From the NCBI GenBank assembly GCA_035552655.1, contig DASZLD010000202.1, positions 12,269 through 76,268 on the forward strand: DNA of 64,000 nucleotides, in the 5' to 3' direction. Shown here one piece after another: positions 52,636-61,218 of this stretch. How positions within the stretch are numbered: position 1 is the stretch's first letter; each line of letters begins with the position of its first letter. The position numbers and the translations under genes were made by a program. The notes under the pieces were generated by a model. The model worked only from the letters and a program-made list of their open reading frames with translations, had not been told where the DNA came from and made no database searches. This DNA is from DASXMT01 sp035552655. GTDB lineage: Bacteria; Actinomycetota; Acidimicrobiia; Acidimicrobiales; RAAP-2.

Positions 52636-52977
52636 ATGGCCGAAGAGATCGATCCTTCCGTACCCCCCAGCGGAACCGGGTGCGCCGACTGCCTGGCCGC
52701 CGACGGTTGGTGGTTCCACCTTCGGCGGTGCACGCAGTGTGGTCACATCGGCTGCTGCGACTCCTCGCCCTCGCAGCACGCCAGCAAACACGCGGCCGCG
52801 AGCGGACATCCGTTGATCCGCAGCTTCGAGCCGGGTGAGAACTGGTTCTGGAGCTATGTCACCCAGGAGACCTACGAGGGTCCCCCGCTGGCCCCGCCCG
52901 AGCACCATCCCGTCGACCAGCCGGTACCGGGCCCGGCCGGCAAGGTCCCACCCGACTGGCAACGGCATCTGCACTGA
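52636..52977 (+). CDS. UBP-type zinc finger protein
   Basis: The 113-residue protein has a ZnF-UBP domain (PF02148): GCADCLAADGWWFHLRRC, TQCGHIGCCDSSPSQHAS, KHAAASGHPLIRSFEPGENW. The Cys/His ligands bind zinc, and the pocket in eukaryotic homologues holds the free C-terminus of ubiquitin. In bacteria the target is unknown. A Pro-rich tail of about 30 residues follows. The spacing of 44 bp after the redox-dead flavoprotein makes the two a likely pair, a combination I recall from other bacteria. Confidence 0.88.
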   Translation: MAEEIDPSVPPSGTGCADCLAADGWWFHLRRCTQCGHIGCCDSSPSQHASKHAAASGHPLIRSFEPGENWFWSYVTQETYEGPPLAPPEHHPVDQPVPGPAGKVPPDWQRHLH

Positions 52978-53007
52978 GCCCTGGCGGCCAGCGGAACGAC
53001 CGGATAG

Positions 53008-53802
53008 TCAGCCCGGAGCCTGACGGCGGACCGGCATCATCGTCTCCACCACCGGGTGGGCGGTGAAGTCGAGGACCAATTGATTGAATAGGTCCGGCTT
53101 CTCCATGGGGGCGACGTGGGACGCACCGGGGATCACGGCCAGTTGCCCGGCGGGGAGCCGGCGAGCCAGCTGGTCGGCGCTCGACACGGTGATGAGGTCG
53201 TCATCCCCCACCATGACCAGGGCAGGAGCCGACACCGTGGCCACGTCGCCCCACCAGTCGAATTTCTCGCTCCACATGGTGCGGATCTTGTCCCATACCT
53301 CGGGGAAATGGGCCGGGCCATCGGGCGAGGCGGCTGCGTACATGGCCTCGAACATGGCCATCTCGTCGTCATCGGCCGGAAGGCCGGTCATCTCCTCCAT
53401 CGTCCCCTCCACGTAGCCGTCGCTGGAGACCGACGCCCCCACCATGGTGATGGTCTTGACCAGATCGGGGTCGGACACCGCCACCAGGAACGCCACCATG
53501 CCGCCGTCGCTCCAACCCACCAGGTCAGCCGGGCCGAGGTCCATGAACCGAAGGAACTCGACCGTCTCCTCGGCCATGGCCTGGTAGGTGAGAGGGCCGC
53601 CAGGGTCGGGCGTGTGCCCGTGGGCGCGACGTTCGGGGGCGATCACCCGGCGGTGGGGAGACAGGCCGGCGAACTGGGCAGTCCAGGTCGAGTTGTCGGC
53701 CATGCCACCGTGCAGCAGGACGAGGGGCGGGCCGCTGCCCTCTGTCTCGTAGAAGACGGGCAGCCCGTCGATGTCCACGACGCCGCTGTCCCGAGCACTC
53801 AT
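53008..53802 (-). CDS. alpha/beta hydrolase
   Basis: The 264-residue protein has LLHGGMADNSTW (oxyanion region), RRAHGHTPDPGGP, nucleophile elbow VGWSDGGMVAF and a late GASHVAPMEKPD with the catalytic His. Trp replaces the usual His next to the nucleophile. It has no signal peptide. Likely esterase or lactonase activity; the substrate is unknown. It converges on the zinc finger gene and lies 39 bp upstream of the bacterioferritin end. Confidence 0.83.
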   Translation of the reverse strand: MSARDSGVVDIDGLPVFYETEGSGPPLVLLHGGMADNSTWTAQFAGLSPHRRVIAPERRAHGHTPDPGGPLTYQAMAEETVEFLRFMDLGPADLVGWSDGGMVAFLVAVSDPDLVKTITMVGASVSSDGYVEGTMEEMTGLPADDDEMAMFEAMYAAASPDGPAHFPEVWDKIRTMWSEKFDWWGDVATVSAPALVMVGDDDLITVSSADQLARRLPAGQLAVIPGASHVAPMEKPDLFNQLVLDFTAHPVVETMMPVRRQAPG

Positions 53803-53841
53803 GCGTCGATGGTACTGCTGGCAGCCGAAGGCCGGCCGCCG

Positions 53842-54312
53842 TCAGCAGTGGACTTGTTGGGCCAGGTAGTGCCCGTCGCCGAGTTGGCGGACCAGCTCCA
53901 GCTGGGTCTCGAGCCAATCGGCGTGATCCTCTTCGCCGGTGAGGATCCCCTCGAGCAGCTCACGGGTGCCGTTGTCGTCCTGGGCCACGCAGAGGGCGAT
54001 GCCCCGGTTCAGTCGGGCGATGGCCTGGCGCTCCAGATCGAGGCCCAGGGTCAGCTTCTCGGTGGCGGTCTCCCCCACCCGCACGGTGCCCAGGCGCTGC
54101 AGGTTGGGGTGACCCTCGAGGTACAGGATGCGCTCGATGAGCTCGTCGGCGTCTTTCATCTCGCCGATCGACTCGTCACGGAATCGTTGGCCCAGGCGCT
54201 CGTATCCCCAGTTGTCGAACATCTTGGCATCCAAGAAGTACTGGTTGACCGCCGTCAGCTCTGCAGTCAATACCTCGTTGAGCAACTCGATGACGTCCTC
54301 GCTACCTTGCAT
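53842..54312 (-). CDS. bfr: bacterioferritin
   Basis: The 156-residue protein aligns along its whole length with E. coli and mycobacterial Bfr. Ferroxidase ligands Glu18, Glu51, Glu94, Glu127 and His130 positions are filled, but position 54, normally His (EMKH), is Asp (EMKD). The heme ligand Met52 is kept. Bfr forms a 24-mer that oxidises and stores iron. The ATG at 54312 has AAGGAGAG upstream. The bfd ferredoxin gene lies 80 bp upstream in the same direction, so the two may be cotranscribed or separately driven. Confidence 0.9.
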   Translation of the reverse strand: MQGSEDVIELLNEVLTAELTAVNQYFLDAKMFDNWGYERLGQRFRDESIGEMKDADELIERILYLEGHPNLQRLGTVRVGETATEKLTLGLDLERQAIARLNRGIALCVAQDDNGTRELLEGILTGEEDHADWLETQLELVRQLGDGHYLAQQVHC

Positions 54313-54392
54313 CGCTGCTCTCCTTCGACCGTGCCTCTGTGGCTGTGCCGCGATGGTATGCCGCGGACAACGGGTTGGGGCCGCTCAACGAT

Positions 54393-54587
54393 TCAGGCGG
54401 CGGAACTGGCTGCCGGCTCTCGCTGCGAGTCGGCGGCGTCGATGAGGGCCTGCAGGGCGCCGTGGCATCCGCCACAACCGCCCCCGGCCCGGCACCGTGC
54501 GGTGACCTCGGCCACGGTCCGCACGCCCGACGCGATGGCCGCGTCGATGGTCCGGTCGGTGATGGCCTTGCAGTGGCAGACGTACAC
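54393..54587 (-). CDS. bfd: bacterioferritin-associated ferredoxin
   Basis: The 64-residue protein carries the four [2Fe-2S] Cys in MYVCHCKAIT and GGGCGGCHGAL, the BFD-like domain arrangement (CxC, then CxxC). Bfd donates electrons to bacterioferritin to release stored iron. It starts at GTG 54587, four bases after the preceding 71-residue gene, and lies upstream of bfr. The iron box at 54841-54859 should control it, so it is expected to be induced when iron is low. Confidence 0.9.
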   Translation of the reverse strand: MYVCHCKAITDRTIDAAIASGVRTVAEVTARCRAGGGCGGCHGALQALIDAADSQREPAASSAA

Positions 54588-54591
54588 GGCG

Positions 54592-54807
54592 CTACCGCCC
54601 CACCGGCTGCGCTGAGCCCACGTGGGTCACGTGCGGCGTACCGCCGGCGATCAAGCGGGCCGCGGTGGCCAGGGGGATCGAGCAGACGGCGGGAAGGCGA
54701 AAGCCGATGCCCACCGCCTCGGCTCGCAGGTGCCCGTGGTCGACGAAGACGCGAACCCAGTCCACCCGGCGAAATCCGATATCCCTCGCCATCCGGTTGG
54801 ATCGCAC
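54592..54807 (-). CDS. small conserved protein upstream of bfd
   Basis: GTG at 54807 follows AGAGGGAG, giving 71 residues; ATG five codons later is an alternative. The protein has RLPAVCSIPLATAARLIAGG followed by PHVTHVG, a compact pattern that resembles short actinobacterial proteins with a VPLSTALALAAEGVPTVV-type motif, as far as I recall. It has one Cys and no membrane segment. It is the first gene after the iron box and is four bases from bfd, so it should be iron-regulated. Function unknown. Confidence 0.6.
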   Translation of the reverse strand: MRSNRMARDIGFRRVDWVRVFVDHGHLRAEAVGIGFRLPAVCSIPLATAARLIAGGTPHVTHVGSAQPVGR

Positions 54808-54840
54808 TGGTTCGCTCCCTCTGGACCCGATCCCTGAATA

Positions 54841-54859
54841 TTAGGGAAGGCTAATCTTT
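54841..54859. promoter_or_regulatory. IdeR/DtxR-type iron box before the bfd operon
   Basis: TTAGGGAAGGCTAATCTTT matches 14 of 19 bases of the IdeR/DtxR consensus TTAGGTTAGGCTAACCTAA. It lies 33 bp upstream of the GTG at 54807, the position expected for a repressor site over the promoter. With iron bound, the repressor should turn off this small gene and bfd. Confidence 0.75.
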
Positions 54860-54934
54860 GTGTCAAGGGGTCCCGGGGGAACGGTGCCCAGGGTGGCCTG
54901 AGGCTTTCCGGGCAGGGGTGACTCAGGGCAACGG

Positions 54935-56158
54935 TCAGATGACCTGCCGGGATTCGAGGGAGGCGATCTCGGCATCGTCCCGGCCGAGTGCCCGGAGGAT
55001 CTGGACCGTGTGCTGGCCCAGAGCGGGCACCGCGCCCATGACCGACGCCGCGCCGGACAGGTCGGCGGGCGGCCTGAGCGCCTCGACCACGCCCCCGGGC
55101 GTCTCGACCTCGGCCCAGCGGTTCCGGCCGCGGAGGACGGGATGCTCGACGAACTCGGAGATGGTGTTCACCCGGGCGTTGGCGATGGCCGCTCCGTCGA
55201 GGAGCTTGATCACCGCGCTGGTCTCCAAGCGGCCGAGCACCCCTTCGATCACCCCGTTCAGGGCTTCCCGGTTGCGGACGCGGCCCCAGTTCTGGACGAA
55301 GCGATCATCGGTGGCCAGGTCGGGCTGGAGCAGGACCAGGGAGCACAGGGCGCGCCACTCGCGTTCGTTTTGCACGGCCAACACGACCATGCCGTCCGCC
55401 GTGCGGTAGGGGCCATAGGGTGCGATGGTGGCGTGCTCGGCACCGAACCGGGCCGGTTCGGACCCGCCGTAGTGGGCATAGTTTGCCGGCTGCGACATCC
55501 ACTCGCCCAGCGCTTCGAACAGGGACACATGCACGGAGGACACGACACCGCTGGTGGCCCGCTGTAGCAGTGCGGTGAGGATTCCCGAGTAGGCGTACAT
55601 GCCCGCAGCGATGTCGGCGATGGAGATCCCCGTCCGGGCGTGGTCCTCGGGCGTTCCCGTCAGTGAGATCAGACCGACCTCACTTTGGATGAGCAGGTCG
55701 TAGGCCTTCCGGTCGGCCCAGGGCCCTGTGGTTCCGTACCCGGAGATGGTGCAGGGGATCAACCGCGGGAAGCGGGCGCGCAACGAGTCGTCGTCCAGAC
55801 CCGCTCGCTCGGCCGCGCCCGGGCCCAGATTCTGGACCAAGACGTCCGCGCCGGCCAACAGCTCATTGAGAAGGACCTGGCCCTCGGCAGACTTGATGTC
55901 GAGGGTGAGGGACTCCTTGCCCCGGTTCAACCAGACGAAGTAGCTGGATTGTCCGAGCACGGTCTCGTCGTAATGCCGGGCGAAGTCCCCGACCGAGGGA
56001 CGCTCGACCTTGATCACCCGAGCCCCCAGGTCGGCCAGATGCCGGGTGGCGAAAGGGGCCGCCGCCGCCTGCTCGATCGCCACCACGGTGATGCCCGACA
56101 ACGGGGCCGGTTGCCCGCCCGGGATCGAGCCGGACAGTCCGGACTGCTCAGTGACCAT
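54935..56158 (-). CDS. family III (CaiB/BaiF) CoA transferase
   Basis: From ATG 56158 the protein has 407 residues; the longer frame to 56548 overlaps the amidohydrolase gene. Typical CaiB/BaiF features are LADLGARVIKVERPSVGDFA near residue 45, LNRGKESLTLDIKS, and GTTGPWADRKAYDLLIQSEV where the catalytic Asp lies (about residue 160-170). Members transfer CoA between acids, for example in carnitine, oxalate and bile acid metabolism. The substrate pair is unknown. The neighbour downstream is the iron box region. Confidence 0.87.
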   Translation of the reverse strand: MVTEQSGLSGSIPGGQPAPLSGITVVAIEQAAAAPFATRHLADLGARVIKVERPSVGDFARHYDETVLGQSSYFVWLNRGKESLTLDIKSAEGQVLLNELLAGADVLVQNLGPGAAERAGLDDDSLRARFPRLIPCTISGYGTTGPWADRKAYDLLIQSEVGLISLTGTPEDHARTGISIADIAAGMYAYSGILTALLQRATSGVVSSVHVSLFEALGEWMSQPANYAHYGGSEPARFGAEHATIAPYGPYRTADGMVVLAVQNEREWRALCSLVLLQPDLATDDRFVQNWGRVRNREALNGVIEGVLGRLETSAVIKLLDGAAIANARVNTISEFVEHPVLRGRNRWAEVETPGGVVEALRPPADLSGAASVMGAVPALGQHTVQILRALGRDDAEIASLESRQVI

Positions 56159-56189
56159 GGTGCAGCGTATCTGAGCGGTTCCCCGGCCC

Positions 56190-57326
56190 TCAGACCGGAG
56201 AAGCCAGTACCTCGGGGTCGAAGTGGAACAACCGGGCCGCCGTGTCGCGGAAGATCTTCTCGGCCTCATCCTGCTTGAGGTGGGCGCCCAGCCGATCGAC
56301 GGTGGCACGCGAGTTGGGGTACGTACCTTCCTCATGGGGATAGTCCGAGCCCCACAGCAAGGCATCGACCCCGGTGATGTTGATGTTCTGCATGCCCACC
56401 TGGTCGTCCTGGAACGTGGCGTGCACCTGCCGTCGGACATAGAAGCTGGGACGCTCCTCGAGCTGGGGCGTGATGACCGGCTTGGGCGGGCGGTTGGCCC
56501 CGGCCAGGCGAGCCGAGCCCATCTTGTCCGTGGTGCCGTACCGGTCAAATGACTCGGTGTAGAAGTCGATGGTCTCCATCATCCACGGCAACCAACCCAC
56601 GTTGTACTCGACGAAGACGACGTGCATCTCGGGATGGCGCTCGAGCACGCCGGAGGTGGCCAGCAATGCTGCCGTCCGGGGCCCGACCGACTGGGTGGCC
56701 AGCAGGTTGGCCACCGTGGCCCCGGGACCTCGGTACCAGATCATGTCGTGGCCCGTGCCCTGATGCATGACCACCGGGAGCCGGGCCGACTCGATGGCCT
56801 CCCACAGTGGCTCCCATCGACGGTTGTTGTACGACGGTTCGGCCACGGTCGGGAGCATGGCCGCGGCCAGCCCCAGCTCGGCGATGTGCCCGACCTCCGC
56901 GACGGCGTCCTCCAGCCGCCACGTCGGGATGACGCCGGCACAGCGAAAACGTGGTGACTGCCGCTCGAGCTGGTCGTGGACCCAATCGTTGTAGATGCGA
57001 CAGGAGACCTTGCCGTCGTCAGGGTCCTGCAGCATCCAGACGTAGAGCCCGATGGTCGGGAAGATGCACTCCCCGGCAATGCCCTCCTCCCGCATGACCC
57101 CGAGGCGATGCTCGGGTTGGAGAACGGCCAGCCGCTCTGCCTCGGAGGATCCGGCCTTACCGATGTGGGACCCGTCGAGGATCAGCGACCAGCCGCCGTC
57201 CTCGGTGGCCTCGATGCCCTTCATGGCCCGCTCCCGCATGGAGGCCGGCAGGTTGGCGCTCCAGAGATCACGGGGCTCGTTCACGTGCGAGTCGGCCGAG
57301 ATCATTCCCAACGACGATGTCGACAC
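56190..57326 (-). CDS. amidohydrolase-2 family metal-dependent hydrolase
   Basis: The 378-residue protein starts at GTG 57326 after GGGAG. ISADSHVNEPRDLW near the start has one metal His. MLPTVAEPSYNNRRWEPLWE and the late LLWGSDYPHEEGTYP with the Asp ligand match PF04909. It is a paralogue of the gene at 34.9 kb. Members catalyse hydrolysis or decarboxylation in degradation pathways. It lies 31 bp upstream of the CoA transferase on the same strand, so they are probably one operon. Confidence 0.82.
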   Translation of the reverse strand: MSTSSLGMISADSHVNEPRDLWSANLPASMRERAMKGIEATEDGGWSLILDGSHIGKAGSSEAERLAVLQPEHRLGVMREEGIAGECIFPTIGLYVWMLQDPDDGKVSCRIYNDWVHDQLERQSPRFRCAGVIPTWRLEDAVAEVGHIAELGLAAAMLPTVAEPSYNNRRWEPLWEAIESARLPVVMHQGTGHDMIWYRGPGATVANLLATQSVGPRTAALLATSGVLERHPEMHVVFVEYNVGWLPWMMETIDFYTESFDRYGTTDKMGSARLAGANRPPKPVITPQLEERPSFYVRRQVHATFQDDQVGMQNINITGVDALLWGSDYPHEEGTYPNSRATVDRLGAHLKQDEAEKIFRDTAARLFHFDPEVLASPV

Positions 57327-57418
57327 TCCCTGCTCCCATCTCGGCCCCGTAGCCGTACAGCCGGCTCACCAGCAGGCTAGTTCGGAGCCCACCTCGGGCT
57401 CCGTGGGATGATGCCGGC

Positions 57419-58503
57419 ATGCCCGGACTCGAGTTCTGGACGGTCCGCCTGGCCCTGCCGGGAACCATCGCCCGTGTGGCCCATCGGCTGGAGGAGGAGG
57501 GGTGGCAGGGACTGGCCCTGGGCGACTCTCAGAACCTGGCCGCCGATCCCTACGTGGAGCTTGCTCTGGCCGCCGGAGCCACCACCACGCTGGGTCTGGC
57601 CACGGCAGTGACCAATCCGGTCACCCGGCACCCTGCCGTCACCGCCACCGCCATCGCCACCGTGCAGGCCGAATCAGGTGGCCGCGCCGTGCTCGGTATC
57701 GGGCGAGGCGACTCCGCTCTGGCCCACATCGGGATGGCCCCGGCTCCGGTGGCCCTGTTCGAGCGGTACGTGCGCCAGGTCCAGGGTTACCTTCGCGGCG
57801 AGAACATCCCCTTCGACCGTCTATCCGGACGAGACCAGGAGATCCTGGCGGCCGAGACCCTCCACATGGCCGGGAGCCCCACCACCAGCAATCTTCGTTG
57901 GCTGCCCGAGGGCCTGAGCAAGGTGCCGGTCGATGTCATGGCCACCGGCCCACAGGTGATCGGAGCCGCAGCTCGGGTGGCGGACCGGGTGACCTTCTCC
58001 GTCGGCGCCGACCCCGCTCGGCTGCGCTGGGCCATGGACACCCTGGCTGCCGCCCGAGCCGAGGCGGGTCTCCCACCCCCGGGTAGGCCACCGGGCGTCT
58101 TCATATCCATCGTCGTCCATGAAGACAGAGCCATCGCCCGACGACTGATGTCGGGTGCAGTGGGATCGCTCGCCCGCTTCTCGGTCATGCACGGCGCGGT
58201 GATGGGACCGGCCAGCGATGCCCAGCGCCGAAGCCTCGAGGCCGTCCACTCCTCCTACGACATGAACAGTCACTTCCGAGACGGCTCGCCCCAGTCCCAG
58301 GCGCTGACCGATGAGGTGATCGATTCCTTCGGCATCGCCGGCCCACACCCTCCTACTGCATCGACCGCCTGGCCGAGATGGCCGAGCTCGGCGTGGCCAG
58401 AGTGCTCGTGGCCCCGGGTGCGGCGGCTGAGGGCGAGACCAGAGAGGAGCTGAGGGCGGCCCGTCGCCGGTTGGTGAGCGAGGTGCTCCCCGCCCTGCGC
58501 TGA
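57419..58503 (+). pseudogene. LLM-class oxidoreductase with a 3' frameshift
   Basis: The frame opened at ATG 57419 encodes a clear luciferase-like protein (FWTVRLALPGTIARVAHRLE, AVLGIGRGDSALAHIG, PVDVMATGPQVIGAAARV) up to about base 58345, then runs on as a Trp/Pro/Arg-rich tail to a stop at 58453. In the next frame the sequence continues as SYCIDRLAEMAELGVARVLV and EELRAARRRLVSEVLPALR with a stop at 58503, the normal end of the family. A single base missing in CACCCTCCTAC explains this. It is a true mutation, a sequencing error or, least likely, programmed frameshifting. Confidence 0.8.
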
Positions 58504-58550
58504 GTACGATGCCACCACGCGGCGGCCGGGGCGAAAGGCAACAGGGGTCC

Positions 58551-59321
58551 ATGGACGATTCGATTGTGGTGCACCAAGCCGGCCGCGTTCGCCGGATCGT
58601 GCTCAACCGGCCGGACAAGTTGAACGCCATCACCACGGCGATGGGGAAGCGCCTCTTCACCGAGATCGATACCGCGGTGGATGACGACGGTGTCGGGGTG
58701 ATCGTCATCAGCGGAGCGGGGCGGGCGTTCTCCGCCGGCGCCGACATGAACGAAGGAGGGGTCGACAATGCTGACGTTCTCCGGGCCCCGTCCGACATGA
58801 TCGCCAACCGGGCCAAGGTGGCCGAGATCATGAGAGTGTGGTCGGCGCCCAAACCGATCATCGCCCAGGTGCACGGATACTGCATCGGCAGTGCCAACGA
58901 CATGGTGGCCATGGCCGACCTCATCGTGTGCGGGGAGAGCGCCCGGTTCGGCATGCCCGAGGCGCGGAAGTTCGCCCTCCCCCCCACCCTCGGGTTCTGG
59001 CCCTTCAGGATCGGCCTGGCCAAGACCAAAGAGCTCCTGTACACCGGCCGGTTCGTCGGCGGAGCCGAAGCGGCGGCCATCGGGCTGGCCACCGAGGTCG
59101 TGGCCGACGACTCATTGGCCGCCCATGTCGACGCGCTGGCGGCCACCATCGCCGAGGTGCCCTCGGACCGTTTGGCCGTGGTCAAGCAGGCAGCCAACTC
59201 ATGGTTCGAGGTCCTGGGCCTTCCCCAGGCGGCGCTGCGAGGGGCCGAGTACCACGCCATCTACCACCAGGCCAGCGAGTGGGCGGCACAAGGCGAGCAA
59301 CGGTCCCCCGAGCCATCATGA
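58551..59321 (+). CDS. enoyl-CoA hydratase/isomerase-family protein
   Basis: ATG at 58551 gives 256 residues. The crotonase fold is shown by RRIVLNRPDKLNAITTAM, AFSAGADM, and QVHGYCIGSANDMVAMADLI (oxyanion hole). In the second Glu region it has FGMPEARKFALPP, so Glu is present at one catalytic position. It should act on acyl-CoA thioesters, as hydratase, isomerase or related enzyme. It follows the frameshifted LLM gene in the same direction. Confidence 0.85.
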   Translation: MDDSIVVHQAGRVRRIVLNRPDKLNAITTAMGKRLFTEIDTAVDDDGVGVIVISGAGRAFSAGADMNEGGVDNADVLRAPSDMIANRAKVAEIMRVWSAPKPIIAQVHGYCIGSANDMVAMADLIVCGESARFGMPEARKFALPPTLGFWPFRIGLAKTKELLYTGRFVGGAEAAAIGLATEVVADDSLAAHVDALAATIAEVPSDRLAVVKQAANSWFEVLGLPQAALRGAEYHAIYHQASEWAAQGEQRSPEPS

Positions 59322-59385
59322 GCCAGCCCCCGCCCCGGGTCGGTGTCGGCGCTTCGAGGGTACGATGGGCGGCATCGGAGGAACC

Positions 59386-60375
59386 ATGACGAGCACCACC
59401 ACCGAGCCCGGCCTTCGTATCGGCCAGCTCAGCGAGGACTGGAGCGGCGACGCACGGTTCTTCGAGTACTCCAAGGCAGCGAACCCCATCGGGTCCGGTT
59501 TCACTTCTCGGATACCCATCGAGACCTTCTCGGCTGCGCTGCACAAGGGCGGCGCCACCCGGGTCGTTCCCCTCGACCTCTCCGCCCCCCTCGGCATCAC
59601 CGGCGGACCGGCCACCAGCCCTGCCCTCCTGGCCAGCTTCATCCACATCCGCCCGGCCGAGAAGTTGTCGACCGCTCCGGTGGCCACCTCCGAGCTCTAC
59701 TACGTCCTGCGGGGAGACGGCCTCTCGATCGTGAACGGCGAGGTCATCAGCTGGAAGGCCGGCGACTTCATCACCCTGCCGGCCGGTAGTCGGTCGACCC
59801 ACCATGCCAGGAGCGACACCGCTCTGTACTGGGTCACCGACGAGCCCCTGCTGCGCTACCTCGGCGTCCGACCCGACCAGCCGAAGTTCCGGGCGACCAA
59901 GTACGACGGCGATATCGTCCGAGCGGAGTTGTCCAAAGCGCTCAGCGCACCGCACGCGGCCGACCGCAGCCGGATCAGCGTGCTGCTGGCCAACGCCAAC
60001 CAGGATCAGACTCTGACCATTACCCATGTCCTGTGGGCCATGTTCGGCATCGTGCCCGCCCGTTCCGCCCAGCGAGCCCACCGCCACCAGTCGGTCGCCC
60101 TCGACCTGTGCGCCGATTGCCCACCCGGTTGTTACACGCTGCTCGGAAACCGGCTGGACGACCAGGGCGAGATCGTCGACCCCATCCGGGTGGACTGGGC
60201 CCCCGGAGCCGCCTTCACCACCCCGCCGGGGATGTGGCATGCCCACTACAACGAGTCTGATCAGGACGCCTGGATCATCCCGGTCCAAGACGCCGGATTA
60301 CAGACCTACCTTCGCTCTCTCGACATCCGATTCGCCCCCCCGGCCGACGCCGTCGAGAACGGGCGCAGCGGCTGA
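59386..60375 (+). CDS. bicupin protein
   Basis: ATG at 59386 follows CGGAGGAACC; the long open frame from 58891 overlaps the crotonase gene and is a shadow. The 329-residue protein has two cupin domains: ELYYVLRGDGLSIVNGEVIS with FITLPAGSRSTHHA, then HRHQSVALDLCADC with TPPGMWHAHYNES, where several His can bind metal. It resembles gentisate 1,2-dioxygenase-type or other bicupins, but the substrate is not clear. The stop falls in the first unit of the tandem repeat. Confidence 0.72.
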   Translation: MTSTTTEPGLRIGQLSEDWSGDARFFEYSKAANPIGSGFTSRIPIETFSAALHKGGATRVVPLDLSAPLGITGGPATSPALLASFIHIRPAEKLSTAPVATSELYYVLRGDGLSIVNGEVISWKAGDFITLPAGSRSTHHARSDTALYWVTDEPLLRYLGVRPDQPKFRATKYDGDIVRAELSKALSAPHAADRSRISVLLANANQDQTLTITHVLWAMFGIVPARSAQRAHRHQSVALDLCADCPPGCYTLLGNRLDDQGEIVDPIRVDWAPGAAFTTPPGMWHAHYNESDQDAWIIPVQDAGLQTYLRSLDIRFAPPADAVENGRSG

Positions 60376-60500
60376 TCAGCACGGCCGGGCTGCGGCCGTC
60401 GAGATCAGCACGGCCGGGCTGCCGCCGTCGAGATCAACACGGCCGGCTGCCGCCGTCGAGATCAACACGGCCGGCTGCGGCCGTCGAGATCAACACGGTC
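60374..60500. repeat. 28-29 bp tandem repeat, four and a half units
   Basis: Units start at 60374, 60403, 60432, 60460 and 60488, and differ by a few bases (GATCAGCACGGCCGGGCTGC form in the first two, GATCAACACGGCCGGCTGC form later). Each unit carries a short CGGCC/GGCCG dyad and begins with GATCA. It sits between two convergent genes, the bicupin stop and the TetR end at 60536. No spacer-repeat pattern, so not a CRISPR array. It may be a slipped-strand tandem repeat or a terminator-like array. Confidence 0.85.
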
Positions 60501-60535
60501 GACACCGTGGCACCAGGACGTCGCACCGACCAGGC

Positions 60536-61141
60536 TCACGAGGGCCGTCGAAAGTCGATGACTCGCTCCGACAAGCGGGCCAACGTGTCCACCAGCTGCT
60601 CGCCACCGTAGGGATCGACGTAGACGGGCCGGGACAGGGCCAAGCCCTGCATGGACAGGGCGGCGACCCAGACCATCTCCCGGATGACGTCATCGTCCGC
60701 ATCGGACACCAGGGTCACGATGTCGTGGGCCAACTGGTGAATGATCTCGACGTGCTCCCGGATCATGGGCTCGATGGCGGCGCGAAGTGCTTCATCGGTC
60801 CGCGCCGCCCCGTAGACCTCGTAGACGGCAGCCAGGTAGGGATCGTCATAGACGTTCCAGAGCAACGTCAGCAGTGACTGCGGGGTCACTTCCGTCGAGG
60901 CCAGGGCGACATAGCGTTCGGCGTACTCGTCCCGCAATCGGGCGAACACGAACTGGACGGTGGCGGACAGGAGGTCGGTCCGGGTGGCGAAGTAGCGGAA
61001 CAGTGCTCCGTTGCTCATGCCGGCGCGCCGCACGACGTCAGATGTGGTGAACCCCGACAGCCCGTTCTTTCGCAGTGAGTCCGCCGCCGCCTGGATGAAA
61101 GCGGCTCGGGTGGACTCCCTGCGTTCTGCTTGAGTGGCCAT
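60536..61141 (-). CDS. TetR-family regulator
   Basis: The 201-residue protein begins MATQAERRESTRAAFIQAAA, with the helix-turn-helix GFTTSDVVRRAGMSNGALFR and FRYFATRTDL. A C-terminal ligand domain follows. It is flanked by the tandem repeat and a small Cys-rich gene and has no adjacent catabolic gene, so its targets are unknown. No strong palindrome is seen near its start. Confidence 0.85.
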   Translation of the reverse strand: MATQAERRESTRAAFIQAAADSLRKNGLSGFTTSDVVRRAGMSNGALFRYFATRTDLLSATVQFVFARLRDEYAERYVALASTEVTPQSLLTLLWNVYDDPYLAAVYEVYGAARTDEALRAAIEPMIREHVEIIHQLAHDIVTLVSDADDDVIREMVWVAALSMQGLALSRPVYVDPYGGEQLVDTLARLSERVIDFRRPS

Positions 61142-61218
61142 GGTTCCTGTCTCGAGCGAGTGACAGCTCGCGTCGGTCGTTCAGGTCGATCCTCATCGCC
61201 TCATCGTTGAACCAGCGT

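Noticed and set aside
60374..60500. CRISPR array
   Set aside because: Units are directly adjacent with no variable spacers, and no cas genes are in the window.
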